Assembly (NCBI GenBank): GCA_014155875.1
Contig: JACEFZ010022409.1
Location: 410,001 to 474,000, forward strand
Length of the DNA: 64,000 nt
Direction: 5' to 3'
DNA from: Cepaea nemoralis
Taxonomy: Eukaryota; Mollusca; Gastropoda; Stylommatophora; Helicidae
This document shows positions 22,751 through 34,569 of the stretch, piece after piece. The translations under genes were made by a program, and so were the position numbers. Each line of letters starts with the position of its first letter. The stretch's first letter is position 1. Under the pieces are notes generated by a model, which was given only the letters and a program-made list of their open reading frames with translations, was not told the origin of the DNA and did no database searches.

Positions 22751-22757
22751 AGAAGAG
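22360..22757. repeat. (GAA)n microsatellite, about 360 bp
   Basis: Begins with GCA/GCAGCA units, then nearly pure GAA from 22397 with scattered GAG. The poly-E, poly-K and poly-L frames over it are artefacts of the repeat. (GAA)n also marks the tails of SINE-1 (44566) and SINE-8 (45552). Confidence 0.95.
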
Positions 22758-23240
22758 TTCCTTTAATGGGAGGCAGACGACACATCTAAACGTAATCAAA
22801 TCACACTGGCATCAATCAGAAGAGGAGCAACAACTAATTTCTGTCCCACCTCACATTCGCCAGGCATCTAATGGCCAACCCTTGCCTTGCCCTAAAAACG
22901 TAAACGACACGTTTAATAAATGTCTGGAATGGACGTAAAATAAAAACGCACACAAATCCGGACATCAACTCTCTGTCCAGCACTCTCATTCCATCTGATC
23001 CAGGCAAATACGCATTATGGGCACCTCCAGAGTCATCGAGAGTCATATCTGTCTGGGCAATCGATACTATGAGCCAGACATGAAGGGAGGTTTGGTCTGG
23101 CCCGCAGACTTGCCTTAATTAACCAATACGATTAAGTTAGGTCTGCCGCCGACTCCTGGCGATCGGGCGCTTTGGTCAGTCAGACAGCTATTTGTGTGTT
23201 TATCTCCCCTTAATTTCACTTCGAATTAAATCGTTTCAGG
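22758..23240. other. no gene recognised
   Basis: Low-copy sequence. No transposon motifs or credible frame were seen. Confidence 0.4.
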
Positions 23241-23244
23241 TTTC

Positions 23245-23394
23245 TTTATCTATCTATCTATCTATCTATCTATCCATCCATCCATCCATCCATCCATCCA
23301 TCCATCCATCCATCTATCTATCTATCTATCTATATATCTATCTATCTATCTATCTATCTACCTGCCTGCCTGTCTGCCTGCCTGCCTGCCTGGC

Positions 23395-23435
<41 letters not shown>

Positions 23436-23748
23436 ACCCCACTCTCTCTTTCTTCTCGGGCTCTCTCTGTATCTGACTGTCTCTTCTGTCTATCTCTGTC
23501 TGTCTTTGTCTCTCTGTGTCTATGTCTGTCTCAGTCTCTCTTTTTCTCTCTGTGCCTCTCTGTCTCAATCTCTCTATTTCTCTGTGTGTCTCATTCTCTG
23601 TCTCTTTCTCTGTCTGTCTCAGTGTCTCTATTTCTCTATGTTTGTCTCTCTGTTTCTGTCCCTCTGTGAGCCTCTATCTCTCTCTTTCTCTCTCTTTCTC
23701 TCTCTGTCTGTCTGTCAGTCTCCGTCTCTCTCACACGCACAACAAACA

Positions 23749-23779
<31 letters not shown>

Positions 23780-23815
23780 TCACTCTCTCTCTCTCTCACA
23801 TACACTCTCTCTCTA

Positions 23816-23847
<32 letters not shown>

Positions 23848-24110
23848 CCTCATTCACTATCTCACCCTCTCTCACACACTTCATCTTTCACTCTCCACCT
23901 GTTTCAAATGTTCTCTCACACCCTCTCTTATACACGCTCTCACTCACACACTTTTTCACATACTGTTGTATGTGAATGCGCGCGCGCGCGTGTGTGTGTG
24001 CGTGTGCATGTCCGTGTGTGTGTGTGCGTGCGTGCGTGTGTGTGTGTGTGTCGTGTGGTGTGGTGTGTGTGTGTGGGTGGGTGGGTGGGTGGGTGGGTGG
24101 GCGGGCAATA
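23245..24110. repeat. compound microsatellite block
   Basis: (CTAT)n, (CATC)n, (CTAT)n, (CTGC)n, (CTGT)n to about 23440, then degenerate CT-rich sequence with (CA)n to about 23960, then (GC)n(GT)n and (GGGT)n to 24100. All long frames are composition artefacts. Confidence 0.95.
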
Positions 24111-24181
24111 TCCCCATAAAGGTCAGTCAAGGCCGGATCATGACCCACTGAGTTTCTAACAATGTAAAAGACACTGAAGCC

Positions 24182-24354
24182 TCTATACATATCCCTATAC
24201 ATATCTCTATACATATCTCTATACATATCTCTATACATATCTCTATACATATCTCTATACATATCTCTATACATATCTCTATACATATCTCTATACATAT
24301 CTCTATACATATCTCTATACATATCTCTATACATATCTCTATACATATCTCTAC
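24182..24354. repeat. 12-bp tandem repeat, about 14 units
   Basis: Near-perfect repeats of ATCTCTATACAT. The minus-strand YRDM peptide repeat is a by-product. Confidence 0.95.
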
Positions 24355-24825
24355 CGATGTCTATGGCTCACACACAGATATTTCCGTGCGCTAGCTTTGA
24401 ACTCAACTGAAGTCCGTACACGTGATACTGCTTCTAGATCAGTGTTTCCCAACCTTTCTTGTGCTATTCCCCACCTAAGCCTTTCTTAAATTCTTATTTC
24501 CCCCCCCCCCCCCCCCCCCCCCCGCAAAAAAAAAACAACACCAACAACAACAACATATACATAATTTTTTATATTAAAAAATTTAAATGTTCACTAAAGA
24601 AACTTGAATGATAGGTTTTAGGAAGAAATCACTAGGAAATTATTGAGCAAACACAGTAAGTAAATTTTCAAAGCATGTAACGGTGAACTGAAATTCAAGT
24701 ATAAAATAATTTTAATAAAAGATTTTTCTATATTATTTTAATTATTAGTAATTATTTATTGTTTAAATTAATGAGATCCTTGTGCTTGATGCTTGCTGCA
24801 AAGAGATTTTATGTCAGGTTCCAAT

Positions 24826-26924
24826 TTAGTTAACTTCAGCCTCAAGTCTCCCCGTTTTGCTATATCCAGCCGATTTTTTTTTTTTTTTTTTTGTTAGCAG
24901 CAGATCATTTATGGCACTAAATCCGCATTCAGCTAAATATGAAGATGGAAACGGTAACAATAGTTCTCTTGCACATTTGGTTGCATTTGGATATTTGATT
25001 TCGGTTTCTTCACAAAGCCATGCCACCGCTCCTTTTATATTAAATAAAGTTTTCATTGACTCATGATTTTGCATTTCTGCGAGTTCTTCTTGATACTGCA
25101 TATTTGAAATATCAGACAAATCCACTAACATTGGCTGCATCATCCAAGTTGGGAAATCAATTTATTTCAAATCAGAAAATCTTTCTTTTAAATCAGCTGA
25201 TAAAATTTTCAGATGATCGACAATAACATATATAGCGGTATCAGTCACTTCACATTTTTGGAGCCAATGAAACTTTTCAAAATTTTGTTGTAAATATATG
25301 TCTGACATAATTCAATAAAGGTAATGAAACCAAATATCTTCGCTTTTGCATCGACAAGAGTTTTATTTGTTCCTTGAAGTTGTTTATTTAATATATTTAG
25401 TTTTTCAAAGATATCGGCTAAATAACTCACAAATGCCTTACCATCGACCGTTAACAGATTTTCCATTTCAGGTTTGTCGCTTAAAAAATCACTAAGAGTA
25501 TCAAATAGTTCCATAAATCTTTTCAAGCAGTTCCCTTTCGAGAGCCATCTTACTTCAGTGTGAAGTATAAGTCTCACATGGTCTTCATTTTGTTCTTCAC
25601 AAAATAACTTGAAGAGACGTTCACATTTGGCACTAGCTTTAATGGCATTGATACACTTTATAACTAAATTTAGTACTTCATTTAGAACAGGCGAAATGTT
25701 TTTAGCTACCAGGTTTTCCCTGTGAATAACACAATGCACAAGAAGCATTTCTGGATTCTCATCTTTCATCAATTTTAAGCAACCATTTTCTTCCCCATCA
25801 TATTAGGAGCACCATCTGCAGCACAAGATGTTATATTTTTCATTGGTATATTATTGGACAATGAGCAGTCATTGGTATATTATTGGACAATGAGCAGTCA
25901 AGCTGAAAAACATCTGATGGCTGTAGAAATGTGGTTTCTGAGGAGAATGCAAAGAATACCATGGACAGACAGAAAAACCAATGACCAAGTACTACAGGAA
26001 ACAAATGAAAATCGTAAATTGATTAGAGAAATTAGACGTAGACAGTCAAAATGTTTTGGACATGTTATGAGAAGAAATGAATTGGAGAACTTGGTGACAA
26101 CTGGCAAGATCGAAGGGAACAGACCAAGGGGAAGACCGAGAAGTAAATACCTGGATGACTTGGCCACATGGCATGGTCGAGACAGGAACAATGAGCTGAT
26201 CCACGACTATGGTGATCGAATGAAATGGCGAGTCATGACCGCCCACGCTTTCCGGCATGGCACATGATGCATGGATATTATTGACATTTAAGCAATTTCT
26301 TAGCTTACTAAATATATATCTTTGGAGGTAGTGGTGCTTTCTAATGATTTACAGAGCATCATTTCTTCAGCAAAATCACCTTTATCAATACATCTTATGT
26401 AAGTTATAAGTACGGCCTCACTGTCTCTCACAGTTGATTCATCCATTTGCACCGAGAATTTTCTTGTTTTCAGCTTTTCAACAAGTTGTATTTCAATATC
26501 CTCACTCATTTCGTCTATTCTTCTGCTAACAGTATTGTTACTTTGTGGCATAGCTTTAAAGTCTTTGTCATCTTTTTCCAGAACCGTTTTAAGAAATGCT
26601 GATATTGATGGTTTGATTAAATTCTCCCCATATAGTATGACTTTTCCCAGATTTAGCGATGAGTAATGAAATTTGATAATTAGCCTCAAGAGTACGATTG
26701 ATAGTTGCATTATGAGCAGTAAATAGAGACTTTAATGTTACTCTTTTTTCAAAATTTTTCTTTAAAGTTTGAAAGTAATTCAAATCTGAATTAATATGAG
26801 CATTATGTTTCACCTTCAAATGTGCCTCAAGATGACCTAGTTTCATTGATTCGTTGGTCAAGCATTGTTGGCATAAAATACAAAAAAGGTAACTGTTCAT
26901 CGTGGGCAGCGGGTATGAAACCAA
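24826..26924 (-). pseudogene. hAT transposase (ZBED5-like), broken and interrupted
   Basis: The minus strand, from 26924, starts with a BED-like finger (YLFCILCQQCLTNESMKLGH, LEAHLKVKH). It continues with LLIAKSGKSHTI, NNTVSRRIDEMSEDI, FSVQMDESTVRDSEA (first catalytic-region acid) and FAEEMMLCKSLESTTTSKDI. After the LINE insertion come SCAADGAPNMMGKK, VHCVIHRENLVAK, ILHTEVRWLSKGNCLKRF and FVSYLADIFEKLN, then the C-terminal dimerisation region LLPFPSSYLAECGFSAINDL. Frame breaks occur near 26710, 26300, 25775 and 25245, and a poly(T) slip at 24876-24893. It resembles the ZBED5/FAM200-like branch by remembered motif order. Confidence 0.85.
25855..26275 (+). mobile_element. LINE-A 3' end, copy 4, inserted in hAT
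   Basis: Runs from TTGGACAATGAGCAG through RRMQRIPWTDRKTND, LENLVTTGKIEGNRPRG, DDLATWHGRDRNNE and MTAHAFRHGT-stop to GATGCATGG. It is flanked by near-identical target sequence (TTGGTATATTATT left, TGGATATTATT right). The 29 bp spanning the left junction is duplicated in tandem (25841-25869 and 25870-25898). Its coding sequence is among the least decayed LINE-A copies. Confidence 0.88.
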
Positions 26925-27385
26925 ATTTTAAATATTCCTCCGAATACTGACAAATTTTGTCTTGCTTGCACTACTCATTTCACCATGGGATAAAATAAAT
27001 ATATATAAGATCAATTCAAAACTTTAAAAAATATTAACTGGGGTAAACATAGACTAAAAATGCATATTTAAATATGTATGGTACTTTTACTTCACCGCCA
27101 AAAAAATAAAAAAAAAACCCTACTTTTTCATTTGACAAATTTTTCTCGAAAATGGTGCTTCTAAACCTGAAAATAATAAAAATTACCAATTGAATTTACA
27201 TATCACACTAACATGGCGGACAGAACTTTCTTATTGGACGTTTTTTACCCAGCTGGAGTAGCGACTGAGAGTCGCCATATTGTTAACTTAAACTGTGGAC
27301 GAGTCCATTTTCGAATTGCCCCCCTTAACAATGGAATTTCCCCCTGTGGGGCGTGGGCCCCACGTTGGGAAATACTGTTCTAGAT

Positions 27386-27705
27386 CATAAATAAAGACAC
27401 ATAGCATTGTATTGCGCTCATAGAAGTGAGAAGAAGGAAGTAGAGCTAGAGATTCCCTATATTACTTCCGGTGCACTGGATTGATTTTTGCTTGTGGATT
27501 TGTTTTCCCTATCACCAGTGTCCCTCGCCATCAGAAGAACCCACTCCGACTTCTGAGAACCTTGTAAATCACGACCCGAACTCAAGGACGAGAAGTCAAC
27601 ACTTTAGTCCAACTAACTATGTTAACCCCTATACTTTGACATCAGCGCACCGGAAACTTCAGAACGAGCGCTCCTATCTAAATTGACCCCCTTGTTTATA
27701 TTTGA
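27386..27705. other. no gene recognised
   Basis: Low-copy spacer between the hAT element and the 23-bp array. No motif recognised. Confidence 0.4.
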
Positions 27706-28745
27706 AGTGCGTTCTCCTTGTCTTATCCGCGCGGATCTCCTGGTCCTACCCGCGCGATCCTCCTGGTCCTAATTGGGCGGTTCTCCTGGTCCTACTCGCG
27801 CGATTCTCCTGGTCCTACCCGCGTGGTTCTCCTGGTCCTACTCGCGCGGTTCTCCTGGTACCAATTGGGCGGTTCTCCTGGTCCTACTCGCCCGATTCTC
27901 CTGGTCCTACCAGCGCGGTTCTCCTGGTACTAATTGGGCAGTTCTCCTCGTCCTACTCGCGCGATTCTCCTGGTCCTACCCGCGTGGTTCTCCTGGTCCT
28001 ACTCGCGCAGTTCTCCTGGTCCTACTCACGCGGTTCTCCTGGTCCTACTCGCGCGGTTCTCCTGGTCCTACTCGCGCGGTTCTCCTGGTCCTACTCGCGC
28101 GATTCTCCTGGTCCTACCCGCGTGGTTCTCCTGGTCCTACTCGCGCGGTTCTCCTGGTACCAATTGGGCGGTTCTCCTGGTCCTACTCGCCCGATTCTCC
28201 TGGTCCTACCAGCGCGGTTCTCCTGGTACTAATTGGGCAGTTCTCCTGGTCCTACTCGCGCGATTCTCCTGGTCCTACCCGCTTGGTTCTCCTGGTCCTA
28301 CTCGCGCGGTTCTCCTGGTCCTACTTACGCGGTTCTCCTGGTCCTACTTACGCGGTTCTCCTGGTCCTACTCGCGCGGTTCTCCTAGTCCTAAGTGGGCG
28401 GTTCTCCTGGTCCTAAATGGCCGGTTCTCCTGGTCCTAAGTGGCCGGTTCTCCTGGTCTTAATGGGCGGTTCTCCTGGTCCTAAGTGGCCAGTTCTCCTG
28501 GTCCTAAGTGGGCGGTTCTCCTGGTCCTAAGTGGGCGGTTCTCCTGGTCCTAATTGGGCTGTTCTCTTGGTCCTAAGTGGGCGGTTCTTCTGGTCCTGAT
28601 TGGGCGGTTCTCTTGGCCCTAATTGAGCGGTTCCTCAGGTCCTAATTGGGCGCATCTCTTGGTCCTAACTGGGCGGTTCTCTTGGTCCTTCTCGCGCGGT
28701 TCTCCTTGTCCTAATTGGGCTGTTCTCCTGGTCCTAATTACGGGT
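27706..28745. repeat. 23-bp minisatellite, about 45 units
   Basis: The unit is GGTTCTCCTGGTCCTACTCG plus CGC, with AATTGGGC and AAGTGGGC variants. Variant blocks recur in the same order (for example the series around 27790-27935 and 28080-28235), showing a multi-unit duplication of about 300 bp. Peptide repeats in all three frames are accidental. Confidence 0.95.
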
Positions 28746-28940
28746 TCTCGATCAGATCCTGAGATCTAATCCACGCCCCTGGTTGACCAGCCAATAGGAA
28801 ACCTCAGTGGTGCCCCAAGCACGAGCTTAGTCTACTGAATGTCTAATCCAGTCCTCCGGCCATCCGCCGTGCAGTCCTGCCCAGCTTACAGAAGTCAATG
28901 TAAACCAAATTGTAAAATGGAAATAAAATGTCAACATTTT

Positions 28941-29072
28941 ACACACTTAAGGGCATGGGGCATTTGGTGACAGAACCATATTTTCAAAGACTCAATAGTA
29001 TCTTTTACACACTTAAGGGCATGGGGCATATGGTGACAGAACCATATTTTCAAAGACTCAACAGTATCACAT
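28941..29072. repeat. 66-bp direct duplication
   Basis: Two copies starting ACACACTTAAGGGCATGGGG, offset by exactly 66 bp, with two or three differences. The spacer at 28746-28940 shows nothing else. Confidence 0.9.
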
Positions 29073-29137
29073 TTTTCGGAAGTGAACATGGAGGTCGGCG
29101 CATGCTCTTAAACTTCCGGTGTGATGATGCCGAGGCA

Positions 29138-29334
29138 AGTGTCTAGTTGGTCGTACGTCGAAGTACACTTGTTCCTGCAGCGAGGCGCCGTCGTCATTTG
29201 GAGGCGACAGGTTCGATCCCGGTCGGTAACTATAGCTTTCAAATTTTATGTTGTCTAGTGCGTCTTCTAGTCTCTACTTCCTTCTTCTCCTTCTGTGAGC
29301 GCCAAATAATAAATACTATGTGTGTTTATTTATG
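29138..29334 (+). mobile_element. SINE-6 inserted in SINE-1
   Basis: A 197-bp insertion flanked by an exact 13-bp TSD, TGATGCCGAGGCA (29125-29137 and 29335-29347). The tRNA-like head has an A-box-like TGTCTAGTTGG and a good B box, GGTTCGATCCC (about 29211). The 3' end is AT-rich. Only copy seen here. Confidence 0.8.
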
Positions 29335-29434
29335 TGATGCCGAGGCAGCGCGTTCAACGCCTACACCGGTCAGTTGGAATACAATGTCGACTTCTCGTTC
29401 TTCAATTGTGGACGTAAATAACAAGTACGACAGA

Positions 29435-29998
29435 ACGCCAACTATGTGAAAAAGGGTTTCGGAAGCAATTCATAATCCTGCATACTACCTTCGAAACACA
29501 GCTGTGGGCGATTTTGCAGCAGGCCACCTTGCGTTGGTTTTCATACAATGGTGTGCTGGGGAATGAACAGGCTGACTGACTGGCTGGATGTGCAAAACTA
29601 GGTGGAGTATTGATGCATGATAAGGCAGACGTGGTTGTTGCCTTGTGGGAGTACGTGTACACCTCGGAGGAGCAAATGGATCATCATGGTCTGGCAAGAA
29701 TGCGACAGCGTGGAGTGATGAGGGGATCTGGCCAACGCTCAACGCTCAGAGGAAAGGTGAGACGGACTTATAATCAGATTGCTACTGGTACTATCAGTGT
29801 TGGAACTCTTTGCTGGCTGCTGAGGATGGGGACGGAGCGCTTATAGGAATGCCCCGAATGCTGTGATGTCGGTTCCTAAATCAATCAATCATTCATACAA
29901 TGGCATGAGGGTCGGTCGTTCAAAAATGCAATGGCAAACTACTGAAAGTAAACTTGCCAAGAACATCATAAACATCCAAACAATTCTGGGGTTGATGC
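29435..29998 (+). mobile_element. SINE-2 interrupted by a LINE fragment
   Basis: The head (29440-29551) and core/tail (29892-29998: GGTCGGTCGTTCAAAAATGC, AATGGCAAACTACTGAA) are continuous in other SINE-2 copies. Here they are separated by 340 bp with a 12-bp TSD. Confidence 0.8.
29552..29891 (+). pseudogene. LINE 3' fragment with RNase H tail, inserted in SINE-2
   Basis: Flanked by an exact 12-bp TSD, TTCATACAATGG (29540-29551 and 29892-29903). The frame reads GVLGNEQAD-stop-LAGCAKLGG, the end of a retroelement RNase H ('GNE.AD.LA'), then a C-terminal region ending GTERL-stop-ECPECC. It ends in a (TCAA)n-type tail. It therefore belongs to a LINE clade that encodes RNase H, unlike families A to D. 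Confidence 0.75.
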
Positions 29999-30120
29999 GA
30001 CGTGCTAGGGAAAGATAACCTACACGCAAAACTCAGTCAAGTGCACTAAAGGTAGTAGCACTCGAATGGACTTCGCTTTAGTTTAAAGCTCGCGAACGCC
30101 AAAACAAGAATGTACCTATA

Positions 30121-30418
30121 TACTCTCTGTTGTCATCTTGGGCCTGGTCGACCTTGCTGCTTAGGTCAATTTGGTTTTTATTCCGGCAAGTCTAGCCACC
30201 ACACTACCGCAACTCCGTGAGTACAATAGTGCAAATGGAATACGAGAAATTATTAAGGAAGCACCAGAGATGGAAGCAGCCGACACATAGTTTCACGCCG
30301 CAAAGGAAACATTAGTAGGTTGTAAAAACAGACGGCAATTTCCGTGAATGTCGGCAGACTGTTTTGTATTTGGTTACTGTTGTTGCCGTTATGTGACCCG
30401 GTTATGTTAACCTATTTT
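30121..30418. other. no feature recognised
   Basis: Low-copy spacer; nothing recognisable. Confidence 0.35.

Positions 30419-30471
<53 letters not shown>
30419..30471. repeat. (GTT)n microsatellite
   Basis: About 17 uninterrupted GTT units. Confidence 0.95.
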
Positions 30472-30473
<2 letters not shown>

Positions 30474-31005
30474 CAAAGTTCTATGTAAGACACAGATTGC
30501 GCGCTAAACTAATCCGCTTTGTAAGAAACTTGTGGCAGGAAGTGCTTGCTTGCTTGCTTGTGTTCGTTGGCTTGAGCTCCAACGCGAAGTCCTGTATGTC
30601 GGATGAAGGCATCCTGTTGTCCAACATCAGTGTGATGTCATACAGGACCTGAGGTTTGCGTGAGTATCCGTTGTCCCATGTTTGGCGTATTGGTGTGCAG
30701 ACTGGTGGTTCCTCGCCGCACAGGCAGACACTCTCCGACTTGGAAGGAATCGGCGATCCTACTGACTATAGCCAGGACCCCGAAGGGACCTGTTGCCCAG
30801 GACGCTCGACGAGAACACGTTAATAGGTCTTGGCCAGTATATAACCCGGCCCTGGTGCTTTGAAAACGGCTCTGCGTCCCATGGCAGGAAGTAATCTCCA
30901 ATTGATGGATGGTATCAGTCAGTTTAAGCTCGTAGATGGAGATCGATTTATAAGTGAACGGTCGACCACATGTGAACACACAGATTACAAACCGTTGACA
31001 TACTG
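30472..31005. other. no gene recognised
   Basis: A short (GCTT)n run occurs at 30543-30561. The rest has open frames of up to about 100 codons on both strands but no recognised similarity. Confidence 0.35.
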
Positions 31006-31590
31006 GCACCTCTCCGTCTTGATAGACGATAGTTTCTGACAGACTTAAACCTCTCAAACGCCCGAAGCCTAGGTTGAATTGCAGAGACCATAGTTTAGTT
31101 TTAGTTTAGCTGAGTCGGCGGATCAACATCACGGCACACGGGTATAACCCATAAGTGCTCCGTTCTACTCCTAACTCAAGCGACCATAGTTTGCCATGCC
31201 GCGTGATCCGTACTCACTCAGCCTGTCAAGTTTACTCAAGAGGAAAGGTAACATCAAACATCTGGAACATGACAAGATGCAGAAGCTGCCGGATTAGCAA
31301 AGCAATGCTGTAACCTTGGCTAGTTGCCGACCAAGTCTTAGAGCCTGGTCTTCACTGCCATGACATTTAGATGTTAGGTTGAATTTCCTCGCATCAGGAT
31401 AAGGCTTCAACCCCCTGGTTTGCGCTCCTCGAACCGAAGTCCTTGGCACAATGTGGGTCTCGGGTTTGGTGAGCCCCGCCCAGTTCTGTAGGAGAGATAG
31501 GACGTTGACCAGTGTGAACGAAGTGGTCTGTGGCCATACTCGCAGCTGTTCCCTTTCTTTGATCAAACCAATATTCAACACTGGCGTTCC
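31006..31590 (-). mobile_element. LINE-D deletion derivative, copy 3
   Basis: Read on the minus strand, the 5' leader-like segment (31590-31230) runs into a short middle and a 3' UTR hairpin region (about 31020-31035, CGTCTTGATAGACG on the plus strand). No coding domain lies between. Interrupted by SINE-3 at 31096-31181. Same architecture as 47484-48003. Confidence 0.7.
31096..31181 (-). mobile_element. SINE-3 3' fragment inserted in the LINE-D derivative
   Basis: 86 bp flanked by an 11-bp TSD, GACCATAGTTT (31085-31095 and 31182-31192). Inverted, it matches 56782-56870 (GGAGCACTTATGGGTTATAC, GTGTGCCGTGATGTTGATC). Confidence 0.82.
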
Positions 31591-31629
31591 AACTTGGTGT
31601 GTCGAAGTGACTCCGTTAGCTCAACATTC

Positions 31630-32325
31630 ACTTTACAACGGCACTCACGTTACGGCGATACTCGCGTTATGACGACGCTCATGTTACGGCGATATTCACG
31701 TTATGACGACACTCACGTTACGGCGATATTCACGTTATGACGACGCTCACGTTACGGCGATATTCACGTTATGACGACGCTCACGTTACGGCGATATTCA
31801 CGTTATGACGACGCTCATGTTACGGCGATATTCACGTTATGACGACACTCACGTTACGGCGATACTCGCGTTATGACGACGCTCATGTTACGGCGATATT
31901 CACGTTATGACGACGCTCATGTTACGACAACACTCATGTTACGACAACACTCATGTAACGACGGCATTCACGTTATGATGACACCCACGTTCCAATTCAT
32001 GAAACGATGACAATTAAACTACGTCGACACTCATGTTACTATCACACTCACATTACGACGACACTCACATTACGGTGACACTCAAATTACGTTGACATTC
32101 ACATTATGATGACACTCACATTGCGACGACACTCGCTTTACGACGTCTTTCGCTTTAGGATGACACTCGCTTTACGACGAAACTCACATTATGACAACAC
32201 TCGCTTCACGACGACAATCACATTAGGATGACACTCGCTTTACGACGACACTCGCTTTACGACTACACTCACATTAGGACAACACTCGCTTTACGACGAC
32301 ACTCACATTATGACAACCCTCACGC
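31630..32325. repeat. 17-bp minisatellite with 34-bp higher order
   Basis: Alternating units CACGTTACGGCGATATT and CACGTTATGACGACGCT (17 bp each) give a regular 34-bp period to about 31920. Units then become degenerate (CTTTACGACGACACTCA) to the right edge. Confidence 0.92.
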
Positions 32326-32419
32326 TAGGTCGTGGTCTGTCGAAGCGATTCCCCGACATTTTCAGTCTCTTCCGTCAAACCCTGAGTAAAATATCACATC
32401 CAGACTGCTCTCAACACCC

Positions 32420-33300
32420 ACTTAGGAGGTCAGCAAAGCCGAATGGATAAGAGAGTCTGATCTTAAACATCCGGTGTGCTGATGCCGAAGTAGCGGGTTC
32501 AACACCTACACCGGTCAGTTGCACTAAGATGTTGACTTCTCATCCTTGACTTGGTTCCATCCATCATGTGAAATGCCGGAAAGCGTGGGCGGTCATGACT
32601 TGCTGTTTCACTCGATCACGAGAGTCGTGGATCAACTCAGTGTTTCTGTCTCGACCATGCCACGTGGCCAAGCCATCCAGGTATTTGCTTCTCGGTCTTC
32701 CTCTTCGTATGTTCCCTTCGATCTTGCCAGTTGTCACTAAGTTCTCCAATTCATTTCTTCTCATAACATGTCCACAAAATTTTGACTGCCTCCAATTTCT
32801 CTAATCAATTTACGGTTTTCACTTGTTTCCTGTAATACTCGGTCATTGGTTTTTCTGTCTGTCCATGGTATTCTTTGCATTCTCCTCAGAAACCACATTT
32901 CTACAGCCATCAGATGATTTTCAACTTGACTGCTCATTGTCCAAGTTTCATATCCATACAAAAGTATAGGATCTATGTAACACCTCAACACTCTTTTTCT
33001 CGTTTCAATTGGCATCATTTTATTAGTCAGTATGTTTTTCATCTTGCTAAAGGCTACTTTCGCCATGGCAATTCTTGTTCTAATCTCTTCAAGGCATCTC
33101 CCATTAGATGTTATGACAGCTCCGAGATAATTGTACCGATACATTTAGAAATACCTCTGAAGTTGAAGTAGATTCGCCTGCAACACTGGTAAATGGGAAA
33201 GCTAGTCCATACGCAAAAATCAGCCTAGTGCACTATAAGTAATAGCACGGGTATTGACTACGCTTGAGTCTAAAGCGAGCGAACGTAACCAAAAAATCAG
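32420..33300 (+). mobile_element. SINE-1 copy split by LINE-A
   Basis: The 5' half (32428-32553: GCCGAATGGATAAGAGAGTC, GGGTTCAACACCTACACCGG) and 3' half (33150-33292: ACCTCTGAAGTTGAAGTAG, GACTACGCTTGAGTC) flank a LINE-A 3' end. About 15 bp expected between the halves is missing and no clean TSD is visible, so a small target deletion probably accompanied the insertion. Confidence 0.75.
32554..33144 (-). pseudogene. LINE-A 3' end, copy 5, inserted in SINE-1
   Basis: The minus strand starts MYRYNYLGAVITSNGRCLEE and runs through MAKVAFSKMKNILTNKMM, YETWTMSSQVE, RRMQRIPWTDRKTND and LENLVTTGKIEG to MTAHAFRHFT-stop and ATGGATGG. One frameshift lies near 32790. The 5' truncation point, just before YNYLG, is close to that of the coding block at 896 in copy 1. 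Confidence 0.88.
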
Positions 33301-33669
33301 CCACTTAATCAGAGCTGTTGTGCGCGGATGCAAGGTTTCCGGGTTGCCACTAATCCCCTGTCATCTTCCGTCTCGTGTCCAGGCGTTTTCCTAATGAAAT
33401 CTCGCGATACCGCCGTCTCCGTGTACTCATTGGCTCGACATTCTCAGTGTTTGTTCAGTGTCCGCTGGGATTCATTCATTAAGTTACACCAGTCTGTTTG
33501 CTTTTATGATGTCTGCGCCTGGTGATCCTTTGCATTGATTTCATTTTTTGTATTTGCATCCGATATGTTTTGGTTTTCAAAATCTAGTTTTACCTTGGTG
33601 GACTTTAACACCGAATATAAAAACAAAATATTGCATAATTTATTGCCTTGCATATTTAACTGTATCTCG
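33301..33669. other. no gene recognised
   Basis: Low-copy spacer between SINE-1 and LINE-F. No assignable motif. Confidence 0.35.
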
Positions 33670-34568
<899 letters not shown>

Positions 34569-34569
34569 A

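Larger units (their letters stand above)
24440..27377 (-). mobile_element. hAT DNA transposon with inverted repeats and 8-bp TSD
   Basis: The left end is CAGTGTTTCCCAACC and the right end, read inward on the other strand, is CAGTATTTCCCAACG. Both are flanked by TTCTAGAT (24432-24439 and 27378-27385), the 8-bp duplication expected of hAT elements. Length is 2938 bp including a LINE-A insertion of about 430 bp. A poly(C) run lies at 24502-24524. Confidence 0.92.
29085..30120 (+). mobile_element. SINE-1 copy split by nested insertions
   Basis: The SINE-1 head (29090-29137 and 29335-29425: CTTAAACTTCCGGTGTG, GATGCCGAGGCA, CCTACACCGGTCAGTTG) and its tail (about 30000-30118: GCTAGGGAAAGATAACC, TGGACTTCGCTTTAG) are separated by SINE-6 and by a SINE-2, which is itself interrupted by a LINE fragment. 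Confidence 0.7.

Noticed and set aside
22132..22938. Poly-E, poly-K and poly-L proteins
   Set aside because: Translations of a (GAA)n microsatellite in different frames.
30472..31005. Host gene exon (frames of about 100 codons on both strands)
   Set aside because: No recognised domain, and open frames on both strands cover different parts without splice-site or conservation support.
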